From Castellaniella daejeonensis (GTDB lineage: Bacteria; Pseudomonadota; Gammaproteobacteria; Burkholderiales; Burkholderiaceae_B), in NCBI RefSeq assembly GCF_039523555.1, contig NZ_BAAAFN010000020.1, positions 13,170-77,169 on the forward strand: a DNA stretch of 64,000 nucleotides, in the 5' to 3' direction. Each line of letters opens with the position of its first letter. Positions within the stretch are counted from its first letter, which is position 1. This document shows positions 9,531 through 19,765 of the stretch, one piece after another. A program made the translations under genes and the position numbers. The notes beneath the pieces are model-generated. The model was not told the origin of the DNA. It did not search any database and worked only from the letters and a program-made list of their open reading frames with translations.

Positions 9531-10916
9531 ATGCAAGCCCCCAAACCCGCCGCACTGACGCGGCCGGAGGATGAAAACCCAGGATTGGCCGCCAACCTCG
9601 CCTTTGGCTTCCAGCACGTCCTGACCATGTACGGCGGCATCATCGCCGTGCCCCTGATCATCGGCGAAGCCGCCGGCCTGCCGCCCGATGAGCTGGGGCT
9701 GCTCATCACCGCCTGCCTGTTCATGGGCGGCCTGGCCACGCTGCTGCAGACCCTGGGCATTCCGCTGTTCGGATCCCAGCTGCCGCTGGTCCAGGGCGTG
9801 TCGTTCTCCGGCGTCGCCACCATGATCGCCATCCTGAACACTGGCGGCGGGCTGCCCGCCATCTTCGGTGCCGTCATGGCAGCGTCCCTGATCGGCCTGA
9901 TCGTGACACCGACCTTTTCCCGGATCATCCGTTTCTTCCCGCCCCTGGTCACCGGAATCGTCATCACCACCATCGGCCTGACCCTGATGCCCGTGGCTGC
10001 CCTGTGGGCGATGGGCGGCAACAGCGCCGCGCCGGACTTCGGCAGCATGGGCCACATCGGCCTGGCCGCCGGGACGCTGGCCATCGTGCTCGTCCTGACC
10101 CGGCTGGGCAACGCCACCGTCTCGCGGCTCTCGATCCTGATCGCCATCCTCATCGGCACCCTGGCCGCCGCGGCCACGGGACAGGCGGACTTCTCCCACG
10201 TGACCCAAGGCGACTATTTCGGCCTGCCATCGCTGTTCCACTTCGGATGGCCGACGTTCCACGTGGCCGCCATCGTCTCGATGTTCATCGTCATCATCGT
10301 CACGCTGGTCGAGACTTCCGCCGACATCCTCGCCGTGGGCGACATCATCGACACCCGGATCGATTCGCGCCGCCTGGGCAACGGCCTGAGGGCGGACATG
10401 CTCTCCAGCATGATCGCCCCCCTGTTCGGCTCCTTCACGCAAAGCGCCTTCGCCCAGAACGTGGGCCTGGTCGCCGTCACCGGCGTCAAGAGCCGCTACG
10501 TCGTCGCATTCGGCGGCCTGATCCTGATCGCGCTGGGCCTGGCGCCGGTGATGGGCCGGGTGGTCGCCTGCATTCCGGCGCCGGTCCTGGGCGGCGCGGG
10601 CATCGTCCTTTTCGGCACCGTGGCCGCCAGCGGCATCCGCACGCTGGCGCGCGTCGACTACGAGGGCAACGCCAACCTGGTCATCGTGGCCACGGGGATC
10701 GGCGCCGGCATCATCCCGATCATCGCCCCCCGCTTCTACGATGCCTTCCCCACCTGGTTCTCGACCATCTTCCAGTCCGGCATCAGTTCCGCCGCCGTGG
10801 TGGCGATCATCATGAACCTGGCCTTCAACCATACGGGCGCCGCGAACCGCAACGGCCAACCCGCATCCCATGAGCAGGCCCTGCGCCAGCCCGAGGCGTC
10901 AGGAACATCCGCCTGA
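9531..10916 (+). CDS. NCS2 nucleobase:cation symporter (xanthine/uracil permease family)
   Basis: A 461-residue inner-membrane protein with about 12-14 hydrophobic segments. The NCS2 signature QNVGLVAVTGVKSRYV and the ETSADILAVGD region (the conserved acidic residue of TM8) place it in the UraA/XanP/UacT family, which imports xanthine, urate or uracil with a cation. SD CAGGAG sits 9 bases before ATG 9531. With the upstream deaminase it probably forms a purine salvage/catabolism pair. Confidence 0.88.
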   Translation: MQAPKPAALTRPEDENPGLAANLAFGFQHVLTMYGGIIAVPLIIGEAAGLPPDELGLLITACLFMGGLATLLQTLGIPLFGSQLPLVQGVSFSGVATMIAILNTGGGLPAIFGAVMAASLIGLIVTPTFSRIIRFFPPLVTGIVITTIGLTLMPVAALWAMGGNSAAPDFGSMGHIGLAAGTLAIVLVLTRLGNATVSRLSILIAILIGTLAAAATGQADFSHVTQGDYFGLPSLFHFGWPTFHVAAIVSMFIVIIVTLVETSADILAVGDIIDTRIDSRRLGNGLRADMLSSMIAPLFGSFTQSAFAQNVGLVAVTGVKSRYVVAFGGLILIALGLAPVMGRVVACIPAPVLGGAGIVLFGTVAASGIRTLARVDYEGNANLVIVATGIGAGIIPIIAPRFYDAFPTWFSTIFQSGISSAAVVAIIMNLAFNHTGAANRNGQPASHEQALRQPEASGTSA

Positions 10917-10954
10917 CCCCTCACCTGCTCCCATCCGCCTGACCGATGCCGGGC

Positions 10955-10989
10955 GCACCGGCACGCCGCTTGCTGCGGCCTGCCGGTGC
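10955..10989. repeat. Stem-loop containing a 17-nt motif that recurs at 11519
   Basis: The arms GCACCGGCA (10955-10963) and TGCCGGTGC (10981-10989) flank an inner hairpin GCCGC-TTGCT-GCGGC. The 17-nt core GCCGCTTGCTGCGGCCT (10965-10981) occurs again at 11519-11535, upstream of the DUF4142 gene. It lacks a U-run; it may be an mRNA processing or termination structure, or a small dispersed repeat. Confidence 0.4.
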
Positions 10990-11023
10990 CACTGACGGCA
11001 GCACCGATCACAGGAGAACACGG

Positions 11024-11509
11024 ATGGCCATGAACAAATCGCACGCCCCCGCCAGCCAGAAAGGCGTACTGGGGATGCTGATCGACGATCACCGGGAAGC
11101 GCAGAAGCTTTTCAAGGACTTCAAGTCCGCAGAAGACGACCGCAGCAAGGAAGAAATCGTGCGGCACGCCTGTAGCGCGCTGACAGCCCATACGAAGATC
11201 GAGGAAGAGCACTTCTATCCGTTCCTGCGCGAGGCAGACCCCGAAACGTTCGGCAGCCTGCTGGACGAGGCCAGGGTCGAACACGCCAGCGCCAAGGAAC
11301 TGATCGCCCGCCTGCAGGCGATGAAACCCGCCGACGACCTGTACGACGCCCACTTCACCGTACTGGGCGAATACACCAATCACCACATCACGGAAGAAGA
11401 AGACGAGCTGTTCAAGAAAGTGATCGACAAGGACATCGATCTGCGCGAACTGGAAGAACCCATGCAGGACACCAGGCGCCAGGCACTGTCGGCCAAGCCG
11501 CAGGGCTGA
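11024..11509 (+). CDS. Hemerythrin HHE-domain protein
   Basis: A 161-residue four-helix protein. Metal-ligand positions of the HHE cation-binding fold are seen in order: DDHREAQKLF, HTKIEEEHFYPFL, VEHASAKELI and the HH..EEEDELF segment near 115-130. The family binds a di-iron centre for O2/NO/redox sensing or iron-stress protection. ATG 11024 was chosen because CAGGAGAAC lies just upstream; longer reading frame upstream has no SD. Confidence 0.86.
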   Translation: MAMNKSHAPASQKGVLGMLIDDHREAQKLFKDFKSAEDDRSKEEIVRHACSALTAHTKIEEEHFYPFLREADPETFGSLLDEARVEHASAKELIARLQAMKPADDLYDAHFTVLGEYTNHHITEEEDELFKKVIDKDIDLRELEEPMQDTRRQALSAKPQG

Positions 11510-11569
11510 CGGCGGCATGCCGCTTGCTGCGGCCTTTCGTGCCGATTTTCCCTCATCACAGGAGTCATC

Positions 11570-12100
11570 ATGAACAGCATCCGTACGGCGTCCTTCATCC
11601 TGGGCGCGGCCGCCGCCGCATTTTCCATCCTGGCATTCGGGCAGCAGGCCGGCGGCCTCTCCGAGCAGGACCGCGACTTCATGAAGAACGCGATCCAAGG
11701 CAGTTACGCGGAGATCGAAGCCAGCCGGCTTGCCCTGCAGAAGGACAGCAGCCCGGACGTCCGGGCATTCGCCGACACCATGATCGCCGACCACGGCAGC
11801 ATGGCGCGCGAGGCGCGGACGCTCGCCCAGGAAAAGGGCTACATGCCGCCCGACGGCCCGTCCATCGCCCAGAAAAGCGAGGCAACGGCGCTCAAGGCCC
11901 TGAGCGGTGGCGCCTTCGATGCCATGTACGTCAACCGGATCGGCGTGGCTGCCCATGAATCGACGATCCGGCAGTTCGAGCAGGCTAACCAGGAAGTCAA
12001 GGATCCCGACATCAAGGCCATGATCGAGAAAACGCTGCCCAGATTGCGCGAACACCTGAAGATGGCCCGCGCGCTGGATGCAAAGCAGGACGCTCAATGA
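11570..12100 (+). CDS. DUF4142 exported ferritin-like protein
   Basis: A 176-residue protein with an N-terminal signal peptide (hydrophobic residues 6-22, cut after FGQQA or nearby) and a helical DUF4142 body with the pattern SYAEIEASRLALQ, VRAFADTMIADH and KTLPRLREHL. The family is periplasmic, predicted four-helix ferritin-like, function unknown. CAGGAG precedes ATG 11570. Next to the hemerythrin gene; both may belong to a stress response. Confidence 0.8.
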   Translation: MNSIRTASFILGAAAAAFSILAFGQQAGGLSEQDRDFMKNAIQGSYAEIEASRLALQKDSSPDVRAFADTMIADHGSMAREARTLAQEKGYMPPDGPSIAQKSEATALKALSGGAFDAMYVNRIGVAAHESTIRQFEQANQEVKDPDIKAMIEKTLPRLREHLKMARALDAKQDAQ

Positions 12101-12136
12101 CTCGGGCGGTGCCGAGCCGCCGATCGGGAGACGAAC

Positions 12137-12832
12137 ATGGATGAAACGAAACGCAGATTCGTCCAGGCTGCGCTGGCCCTGCCCGCCACCCTGGTCCTGC
12201 CCGCCTGCGAACGGACGGCGCCCCGACCCGCCCGGATTGCCGGCACTTTCTTCTCGGCGGACGAATACCGCTTCGTCGAAGCGGCGACCGCCCGCCTGAT
12301 CCCCGGAAATCGCGAAGACCCGGGCGCCATCGAAGCCGACATTCCCCTGTTCATCGATCTGCAGCTGGGGGGCCCCTACGGCCGTGCCGACCGCTGGTAC
12401 ATGGAAGGCCCCTGGGCAGCCGGCACCGCGCAGCAGGGCTACCAACTGAAGCAGACGCCATCCGAGCTGTACCGTATCGCGATTGCCGGAATCGATGCGT
12501 ACTGCCGCCGGCAGTACAGCGGCCGTGCGTTTGCCGAACTGTCCGCCGACCGGCAGGACGAAATCCTGCGTAATCTGGAAGCCGGCAAGATCGAACTCGG
12601 AGACGTTCCCGCCCAGGCTTTTTTTTCCGTGCTGTGGCAGAACACGCAGGAAGGATTCCTGGCCGATCCGATGTACGGCGGCAACCGCGGGTTCGCTGGC
12701 TGGAAGCTGATCGGCTTTCCCGGGCCCCGGTACAACTACGTCGAGGAAATCACTCAATACGGAAAGCCCTACCCGCTGCCGCCCGTCGGCATCCTGGGCA
12801 GGGATGGCACGCGCATGCGCGCCGACATCTGA
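12137..12832 (+). CDS. Gluconate 2-dehydrogenase subunit 3 family protein
   Basis: A 231-residue small subunit of an FAD-GMC dehydrogenase complex. The N-terminus (KRRFVQAALALP) looks like a Tat or Sec export signal, and the LVLPAC end could be a lipobox. The body has the family features LIPGNREDPGAIEAD and GFAGWKLIGFPGPRYNY. In such complexes this subunit helps the flavoprotein fold and reach the periplasm. It heads a three-gene operon with the GMC subunit (10 bp away) and the cytochrome. Confidence 0.88.
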   Translation: MDETKRRFVQAALALPATLVLPACERTAPRPARIAGTFFSADEYRFVEAATARLIPGNREDPGAIEADIPLFIDLQLGGPYGRADRWYMEGPWAAGTAQQGYQLKQTPSELYRIAIAGIDAYCRRQYSGRAFAELSADRQDEILRNLEAGKIELGDVPAQAFFSVLWQNTQEGFLADPMYGGNRGFAGWKLIGFPGPRYNYVEEITQYGKPYPLPPVGILGRDGTRMRADI

Positions 12833-12842
12833 AGGAGGCACG

Positions 12843-14607
12843 ATGGCAAAACGACTGGAACCGGTCAACGTGGTGCTGGTGGGGTTCGGCTGGACCGCGT
12901 CCATCATTGCGCAGGAGCTGACGGACGAAGGCCTGCAGGTGCTGGCCCTGGAGCGCGGGGAAGACCGCGCGACGGTACCCGATTTCTCAACCACCCATAT
13001 CCAGGACGAACTGAAATACGCGGTCCGCAACCACATGTTCCAGGCTCCCATCCGGGAGACCCTGAGTTTTCGAAACACGCCCGATCAAAGAGCGCTGCCC
13101 ATGCGCCAGCTGGGCTCATTCCGGCCCGGCGCCGGCGTTGGGGGCGCCGGCGTGCACTGGAACGGGCAGACATGGCGCTTCCTGCCGGACGACTTCCTGA
13201 TCCGGTCACATACCGAGGAGCGCTACGGCGCCGGATTCATCCCCGAGGACCTGACCATCCAGGACTGGGGCATCACCTACGACGAACTCGAGTCCTGTTA
13301 CGACCGCTTCGAATACCTGTGCGGCGTATCGGGGGGTGGCCGGCAACGTGGCGGGAGAACGCCGGCCGGACGGAAATCCCTTCGAGGGGAACCGGTCTCG
13401 CGACTACCCGCTGCCGCCACTGGAACGCAGCGCGGGCTCGCTGATGTTCGACAAGGCGGCCCGCGAACTGGGCTACCACCCGTTTCCCGGCCCGGCCGCC
13501 AACGCCTCGCGGCCCTACAAGAACCCGCTGGGCGTGCAGATGGGCCAATGCACCTACTGCGGCTATTGCGAATGGTTCGGCTGCGGCAACAATTCCAAGG
13601 CCTCGCCGCAGTCCACGATCCTGCCGGTGCTGTTGAAGAAGGACAACTTCTCCTACCGCACCGGATGCGATGTCACGCGCGTCGTGCTGGACGGCTCGGG
13701 CACCAAGGCCAAGGGCGTGCTGTATCGCGACCTGGAGGGCCGCGAATTCGAGCAGCCCGCGGAGCTGGTCATCCTGTGCGCCTTCGCGCACCACAACGTG
13801 CATCTGCTGCTGCTCTCGGGCATCGGAAAACCCTACGACCCGGTGAGCAACACCGGCGTCGTCGGACGCAACTACGCCTACCAGATCACATCCGCCGTCG
13901 AAGTCTTCGTGGACGAACTGATGAACCCGTACATGGGGGCCGGCGCCCTGGGCCAGGCCGTCGACGACTTCAACGGCGACAACTTCGATCACGGGCCGGA
14001 GGGCTTCATCGGCGGCGGCTACATCGCGCTGTGGACCACCGGCGGGCGCCCCATACTGCAGCATCACCTGCCCCAGGATACGCCCACCTGGGGCGCCGGC
14101 TGGAAAAAGGCGATGGCGGAGAACTACCTGCACAGCACAGCCGTGTCCACCCACGGCAACGTCGTCAGCCACCGCAACGCCTATCTGGACCTGGACCCGA
14201 CCTACAAAGACATCTATGGCAACCCCATGCTGAGGCTGACCTTCGATTTCCACGCCAACGACTACAGGATGTCGGACTACCTGACCTCCAAGGCTGAAGG
14301 CATCGCCAGGGCGATGAAGCCGCGCTCGATCAACGTCAAGAAACGCAAGCCACCCTACAGCATCATCCCCTACCAGACCACCCACAACACCGGGGGCGCC
14401 GCCATGGGCGACGACCCGCGCACCAGCGTCGTCAACCGCTACCTGCAGAGCTGGGACGTGCCCAACGTCTTCGTCGTCGGGGCCTGCAACTTTCCGCAGA
14501 ACCCCGGCTACAACCCCACTGGGACGGTGGGTGCGCTGGCCTACTGGGCGGCGGACGCGATACGCACGCGCTACCTGAAACGCCCCGGACCGCTGGTCCA
14601 GGTTTGA
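12843..14607 (+). pseudogene. GMC-family FAD dehydrogenase large subunit, frameshifted
   Basis: Together the two frames encode about 588 residues of the large FAD subunit of a gluconate/sorbitol-type dehydrogenase. Frame one (from ATG 12843) has the FAD motif VVLVGFGWTASIIAQEL and GAGVGGAGVHWNGQTWR; frame two resumes from about 13333 and carries the CxxCxxCxWFGCG cluster-like Cys motif (CTYCGYCEWFGCG), HNTGGAAMG and the C-terminal NPGYNPTGTVGALAYWAADAI. The switch sits in a run of six G at 13331-13336; five G would restore S-G-V-A-G-N. It is either a sequencing error, a phase-variable tract, or real inactivation. Neighbours are intact. Confidence 0.85.
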
Positions 14608-14620
14608 CGCGGGAGACATC

Positions 14621-15904
14621 ATGCGCACGAACCAAGCGATCCTGGGCTGGCTGGCCCTGCTCTGCGCCGCCCCGGCCGCCGGTGCGGCCGACCTGCACAA
14701 TGCCGACTACGTCAACATCCAGCGCGGACGGTACCTGGCTAACGCCGGCGATTGCATCTCCTGCCACACGGCCAAGGGCGGCAAACCCTTCGCGGGCGGC
14801 TACCCGGTGGAGACGCCCTTCGGCACCATCTATTCCAGCAACATCACGCCGGACGTCGTCACCGGCATCGGCAACTGGACCCGGGAGGATTTCTACCGCG
14901 CAATGCACGAAGGCAAGCGCAAGGACGGCCAGCACATGTATCCCGCCTGTCCCTACCCCTGGTTCACCAAGATGAGCCGCGAGGACGTAGACGACCTCAA
15001 GTCCTATCTCGACACGCTGCAGCCGGTGCGCTCGATATCGCCAGAGAACGACCTGATCTGGCCGCTGGGCTGGCGCAAGATGGTGGCGGGCTGGAACCTG
15101 CTGTTCTTCGAGCCGGGCGCCTACGCGCCCGATCCGGACAAATCCACGCTCTGGAACCGGGGCGCCTACCTGGTCCAGGGACCGGGGCACTGCGCCGCCT
15201 GCCACACGCCCAAGAACCTGCTGGGCGGATCGGACCATGATCGCGCCCTGCAGGGCGGCGATGCCGGCGAAGGCTGGTATGCGCCCGGCCTGACCGGCAA
15301 CCGGCGCGCCGGCCTGGGCGGCTGGACCACCGAGGATCTCGTCCAGTATCTGAAAACGGGGGCCAACCCGCACACCGCCAGCACCGGCCCCATGACCGAA
15401 GTGGTGATGAATTCCACCCGGCACCTGAACGAGCAGGACCTGCGGGCCATCGCCACCTATCTGAAGGATATCCCACCGGACCAGGAAGACGGGCACGACG
15501 CCGGCGACTCAGGGGGGGCCATCGACGACGAAACCATGGCGCGCGGCAAGGCGCTGTACGTCGACCAATGCATGGGCTGCCACATGGCGGACGGCAAGGG
15601 CCAGGCCGAAGCGTTCCCGCCACTGGCCAATACGTCCTCGGTGCAGGCGCCCAACGCGCAGACCCTGATCCAGGTGGTCCTGGGCGGCGACTACATGGCG
15701 GACCCGCCCACGCGGCCCACCAGCCTGGCCATGCCTGCCTTCGACTGGAAGCTGAACGACCAGGATATCGCCGACGTGCTGACCTATGTGCGCAACAGCT
15801 GGGGGAATCGTGCGCCGGCCGTGAGTGCCGACACGGTGGCGGACATGCGCGAAAGCGTGCACGAGTACGGGCCGCGGTACAAGCGGCTGATCAGCCGGCC
15901 TTGA
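14621..15904 (+). CDS. Triheme cytochrome c subunit of the GMC dehydrogenase
   Basis: A 427-residue periplasmic/membrane-anchored cytochrome with a signal peptide (residues 1-23) and three CxxCH haem sites (CISCH, CAACH and CMGCH), the layout of alcohol/gluconate dehydrogenase cytochrome subunits. It passes electrons from the FAD subunit to the quinone pool. It starts 14 bp after the GMC frame, behind a GGGAGAC SD. Its intactness suggests the upstream frameshift is recent, phase-variable or an error. Confidence 0.9.
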   Translation: MRTNQAILGWLALLCAAPAAGAADLHNADYVNIQRGRYLANAGDCISCHTAKGGKPFAGGYPVETPFGTIYSSNITPDVVTGIGNWTREDFYRAMHEGKRKDGQHMYPACPYPWFTKMSREDVDDLKSYLDTLQPVRSISPENDLIWPLGWRKMVAGWNLLFFEPGAYAPDPDKSTLWNRGAYLVQGPGHCAACHTPKNLLGGSDHDRALQGGDAGEGWYAPGLTGNRRAGLGGWTTEDLVQYLKTGANPHTASTGPMTEVVMNSTRHLNEQDLRAIATYLKDIPPDQEDGHDAGDSGGAIDDETMARGKALYVDQCMGCHMADGKGQAEAFPPLANTSSVQAPNAQTLIQVVLGGDYMADPPTRPTSLAMPAFDWKLNDQDIADVLTYVRNSWGNRAPAVSADTVADMRESVHEYGPRYKRLISRP

Positions 15905-15910
15905 GCGGCC

Positions 15911-16765
15911 TCATGCCGCCGTGGCGGTCTGCGGATCGGGCAAGGGCGCGGATTCGCCACCCACCCGGACGCCGGAACCGGGGATATCCGTGAAGCGGAC
16001 ATCCAGACGCGACGGCCAGCCCATGTCCTCACCCTGCAGGATCAGGAGTTCGCCGGCCCGCAGCAGCCCCCTGTCGCGCAGCATCCCGGCCAGGGCTGCA
16101 GCCGCGGCGCCGGTAGCCGGGTCTTCCAGCACACCTCCCGATGCAAAGGCATTACGGGCGTGGAAAATACGCTCGGCCTCGCGCCAGACCAGCGCGATGG
16201 TCACGAAACCCTGCTCGCGCATGAAGCGCCGGCCGGCATCCAGATCGTAGGTCATGCGGGCCAGCGATCCGCGATCGCGCAAGGGCAGGATCAAATGATC
16301 GGCGCCCGCGTGAGCCCGCAGCACCGGCAAGCCAGGATCCAGATCCCGCGCCTCATGGCCGAACAGGGTCAGCGCCTCTGCGATCACGGCATCGGAAACG
16401 GGCTCCTGCTTCGTGGCCGGAGATTCCAGCTCGCTGTAAGGCCGGCCATCGCGCACGCCGCCTTCCACCGAAATCCGGCCGGCGGGAATATTCAGGACAT
16501 GAACGCCCGGCCCGATCTGCTGGGCCAGTACCGAGCCGAGCGCAATGGTTGCATGGCCGCAAAACGGGACTTCCGTTTCCGGCGAAAAATAGCGGACATC
16601 CCAGCCATCGCTGCCCGGCGTTGCAAAGGCGGTTTCGGAATAACCGATCTCGTTGGCAAGCCGCTGCATCCGGGCGGCGGGAAGTGGCGCATCCGACAAG
16701 ACGACACCTGCGGGATTGCCGCCATGAAGGTCGTGGGTGAAAGCCGCGATACGGTGGATATGCAT
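15911..16765 (-). CDS. PhzF-family isomerase
   Basis: A 284-residue protein of the PhzF/DapF-like fold. It has the N-terminal AAFTHDLHGGNPAGVVL, the conserved glutamate in GYSETAF, FCGHATIALG and the C-terminal DPATGAAAAALAGML motif. PhzF relatives isomerise or racemise small molecules; the substrate is not known. ATG 16763-16765 is preceded by CTGGAG. Divergent from an Lrp-family regulator that may control it. A degraded second phzF copy lies near 50 kb. Confidence 0.85.
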   Translation of the reverse strand: MHIHRIAAFTHDLHGGNPAGVVLSDAPLPAARMQRLANEIGYSETAFATPGSDGWDVRYFSPETEVPFCGHATIALGSVLAQQIGPGVHVLNIPAGRISVEGGVRDGRPYSELESPATKQEPVSDAVIAEALTLFGHEARDLDPGLPVLRAHAGADHLILPLRDRGSLARMTYDLDAGRRFMREQGFVTIALVWREAERIFHARNAFASGGVLEDPATGAAAAALAGMLRDRGLLRAGELLILQGEDMGWPSRLDVRFTDIPGSGVRVGGESAPLPDPQTATAA

Positions 16766-16815
16766 GGCGAACTCCAGGTGAAATAACCACATCCATTCTA
16801 AAAGACCAGATGCCG

Positions 16816-16846
16816 GATTACCTTATAATTCGTAATGCATTATCCT
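16816..16846. promoter_or_regulatory. Candidate Lrp/AsnC operator in the phzF-lrp divergent region
   Basis: An AT-rich near-palindrome runs from GGATTA (16816) to TATCC (16846) and contains the perfect 10-bp palindrome TAATGCATTA (16833-16842). It lies between the divergent phzF and Lrp-family genes, where Lrp-type regulators usually bind their own promoter. Confidence 0.4.
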
Positions 16847-16881
16847 GACAATACGATTGAAAACAATCCATAAACAGGATC

Positions 16882-17340
16882 ATGCCTAACACTACAAAAA
16901 TCGACCTGGATCATATCGACTGCAAGCTGCTCGATGCGCTGTCTGCCGATGCCCGCACCAGCCTGCGGCAGCTGGGGGAACTGGTCGGTCTGTCTGCACC
17001 CGCCGTGCGCGACCGCATCCGCCGCCTGGAAGACGAAGGCGTCATCGAAAGCTTCACGATCCGGCTCAACCATCATCGGCTTGGCTATGCCCTGGAAGCA
17101 TTCGTGCGGATCGAGCCGCTGCCGGGCCGCCTGAAGGAAATCGAGCGGGCCCTGCAAGGCATGCCCGAAATCACCCATTGCGCCGTGGTCACGGGCGAAG
17201 ACTGCTTCATCGCCCGGATCATGCTGCGCGACATCGACGACCTGAGCCGCCTGCTGGATCCGCTGCACGATAAAGCGCGCACGCGTTCGAGTATCGTCAA
17301 GAGCGTGCCGGTGCCGGCCCGCAACGCGCCCTACCGGTGA
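16882..17340 (+). CDS. Lrp/AsnC family transcriptional regulator
   Basis: 152 residues: an N-terminal winged helix-turn-helix (residues 8-60, LRQLGELVGLSAPAVRDRIRRLEDEGVI) and a RAM effector-binding domain (65-150). The family senses amino acids and binds DNA as octamers or hexadecamers. It is divergent from phzF (116 bp), suggesting local control. A bidirectional terminator follows its stop. Confidence 0.9.
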   Translation: MPNTTKIDLDHIDCKLLDALSADARTSLRQLGELVGLSAPAVRDRIRRLEDEGVIESFTIRLNHHRLGYALEAFVRIEPLPGRLKEIERALQGMPEITHCAVVTGEDCFIARIMLRDIDDLSRLLDPLHDKARTRSSIVKSVPVPARNAPYR

Positions 17341-17346
17341 GCATTG

Positions 17347-17384
17347 AAAAAGCCCCGCCTCTTCATAGAGAGGTGGGGCTTTTC
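17347..17384. terminator. Bidirectional Rho-independent terminator between lrp-like gene and icd
   Basis: A 14-bp stem (AAAGCCCCGCCTCT with one G-T pair) and 6-base loop flanked by A-run on the left and T-run on the right, so it can stop transcripts from both convergent genes. Confidence 0.85.
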
Positions 17385-17413
17385 CTGACTGCTGCGGATC
17401 GGACTGAATCAGA

Positions 17414-18670
<1,257 letters not shown>

Positions 18671-18720
18671 GGGTGCTCCAGTGTGTGGCTGTGCTTGTTG
18701 TACAGGAAAGGGGGAATCAG

Positions 18721-18746
18721 TCTTATATAAGAGTTTAGCGTAAACT
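18721..18746. promoter_or_regulatory. Paired palindromes upstream of icd
   Basis: A perfect 12-bp palindrome TCTTATATAAGA (18721-18732) overlaps by one base an inverted repeat AGTTTA-GCG-TAAACT (18732-18746). Both are AT-rich islands in GC-rich DNA and lie where the icd promoter should be; the first could include the -10 element. The cognate regulator is unknown. Confidence 0.4.
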
Positions 18747-18851
18747 GGCCACCGGCAGGCAACCTATCCCCTTATTTTACTGATCCGCACCCCGGAAATG
18801 GCGGAATCACCGGGTTAAAATGGACGGCCCGCCTCGTCTTCCTCTCTCCCC

Positions 18852-19283
18852 ATGTTCAACCCATCCAAAGAACAGGTTCGCGCGTTCTTCACCGACGCAT
18901 GGCGCAAGCGCCGCGAAGGCGGAGTGCTCACGCCGCTGGAAACCATGGCCGCCGACCTGATCGAGCGCCACCCCGAATACCACGACGACCTGCAGGCCCC
19001 CGACGCCGCGGAGCGCGACTACCCGGTCGAAGCGGGCCGCACCAATCCCTTCCTGCATTTGTCGATGCACCTGGCGATCCAGGAACAATTGTCGGTCGAC
19101 CACCCGCCCGGCATCCGTGCCGCCTGGAACACGCTGCTGAAAAGCCGCGACGAACACGAAGCCGCCCACATCATCATGGAAGCCCTGGGCGAAGTCGTCT
19201 GGGAAGCCCAGCGGCTGGGCAAGCCGCTGGACAACGAACGCTACCTGGACCTGATCCGGCGCCACGCCACACGGGACCGCTGA
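18852..19283 (+). CDS. DUF1841 family protein
   Basis: A 143-residue cytoplasmic protein, characteristic of beta- and gammaproteobacteria, with the family motifs MFNPSKEQVRAFF, PLETMAADLIERHPEYH and NPFLHLSMHLAIQEQLSVD. Function unknown. No signal peptide or membrane segment. It is divergent from icd, with 181 bp between. Confidence 0.88.
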   Translation: MFNPSKEQVRAFFTDAWRKRREGGVLTPLETMAADLIERHPEYHDDLQAPDAAERDYPVEAGRTNPFLHLSMHLAIQEQLSVDHPPGIRAAWNTLLKSRDEHEAAHIIMEALGEVVWEAQRLGKPLDNERYLDLIRRHATRDR

Positions 19284-19336
19284 GCGGCCCGGCCGGAAAC
19301 GGCCGCCGTCACCGACACCCCCGGACGGACAAGAAA

Positions 19337-19368
19337 ATGCCCGCCGGGCGCGCGGGCCCGGCGGGCAT
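19337..19368 (-). terminator. Rho-independent terminator of the cytochrome c pair
   Basis: A 13-bp GC-rich stem (ATGCCCGCCGGGC and complement) followed in the leftward direction by TTTTCTT, placed just after the stop of the small cytochrome gene. Confidence 0.75.
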
Positions 19369-19388
19369 CCTGAAAACGGCGCCGCGCG

Positions 19389-19748
19389 CTATCTGCGCAC
19401 GGCCAGCGACGAAGGCTGTGCCGCAAGCCAGGCCGAGATATTCTCGATGTCGGCGGCCGACAGCTGCGCAGCCATGGCGCCCATGATGGCGTTCTTGCGC
19501 ACGTTGGCCGAAGCCGGTGCGCCGGCCTGGCCGCGCTGGTAGGCGGTCAGTGCATGCGCCAGGTAATCCTGGTGCTGACCGGCCAGGATCGGATAGTCGG
19601 GCTGCAGCGGAGACTTGGCGTCGGCCCCATGGCAGGAGGCGCAGGTGTATTTATCGAAGGCGGCCTTGCCGGCCTGCAGGTCGGCCGCTTGCGCGCCGGT
19701 GGCGGCCGTCAGTCCCAGACCCAGCAGGGCAATCCACAATGTACGCAT
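19389..19748 (-). CDS. Small periplasmic cytochrome c (class I, c553/c4-like)
   Basis: 119 residues with a signal peptide ending ATGAQA and one haem site CASCHG; the distal Met ligand is probably in NAIMGAMAAQLS. ATG 19746-19748 is preceded by GGGGGGAGAG. It sits 17 bp downstream of another monohaem cytochrome on the same strand; the two together resemble a split diheme cytochrome c4, an electron carrier to terminal oxidases. Confidence 0.87.
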   Translation of the reverse strand: MRTLWIALLGLGLTAATGAQAADLQAGKAAFDKYTCASCHGADAKSPLQPDYPILAGQHQDYLAHALTAYQRGQAGAPASANVRKNAIMGAMAAQLSAADIENISAWLAAQPSSLAVRR

Positions 19749-19765
19749 GATGCTCTCCCCCCGGA

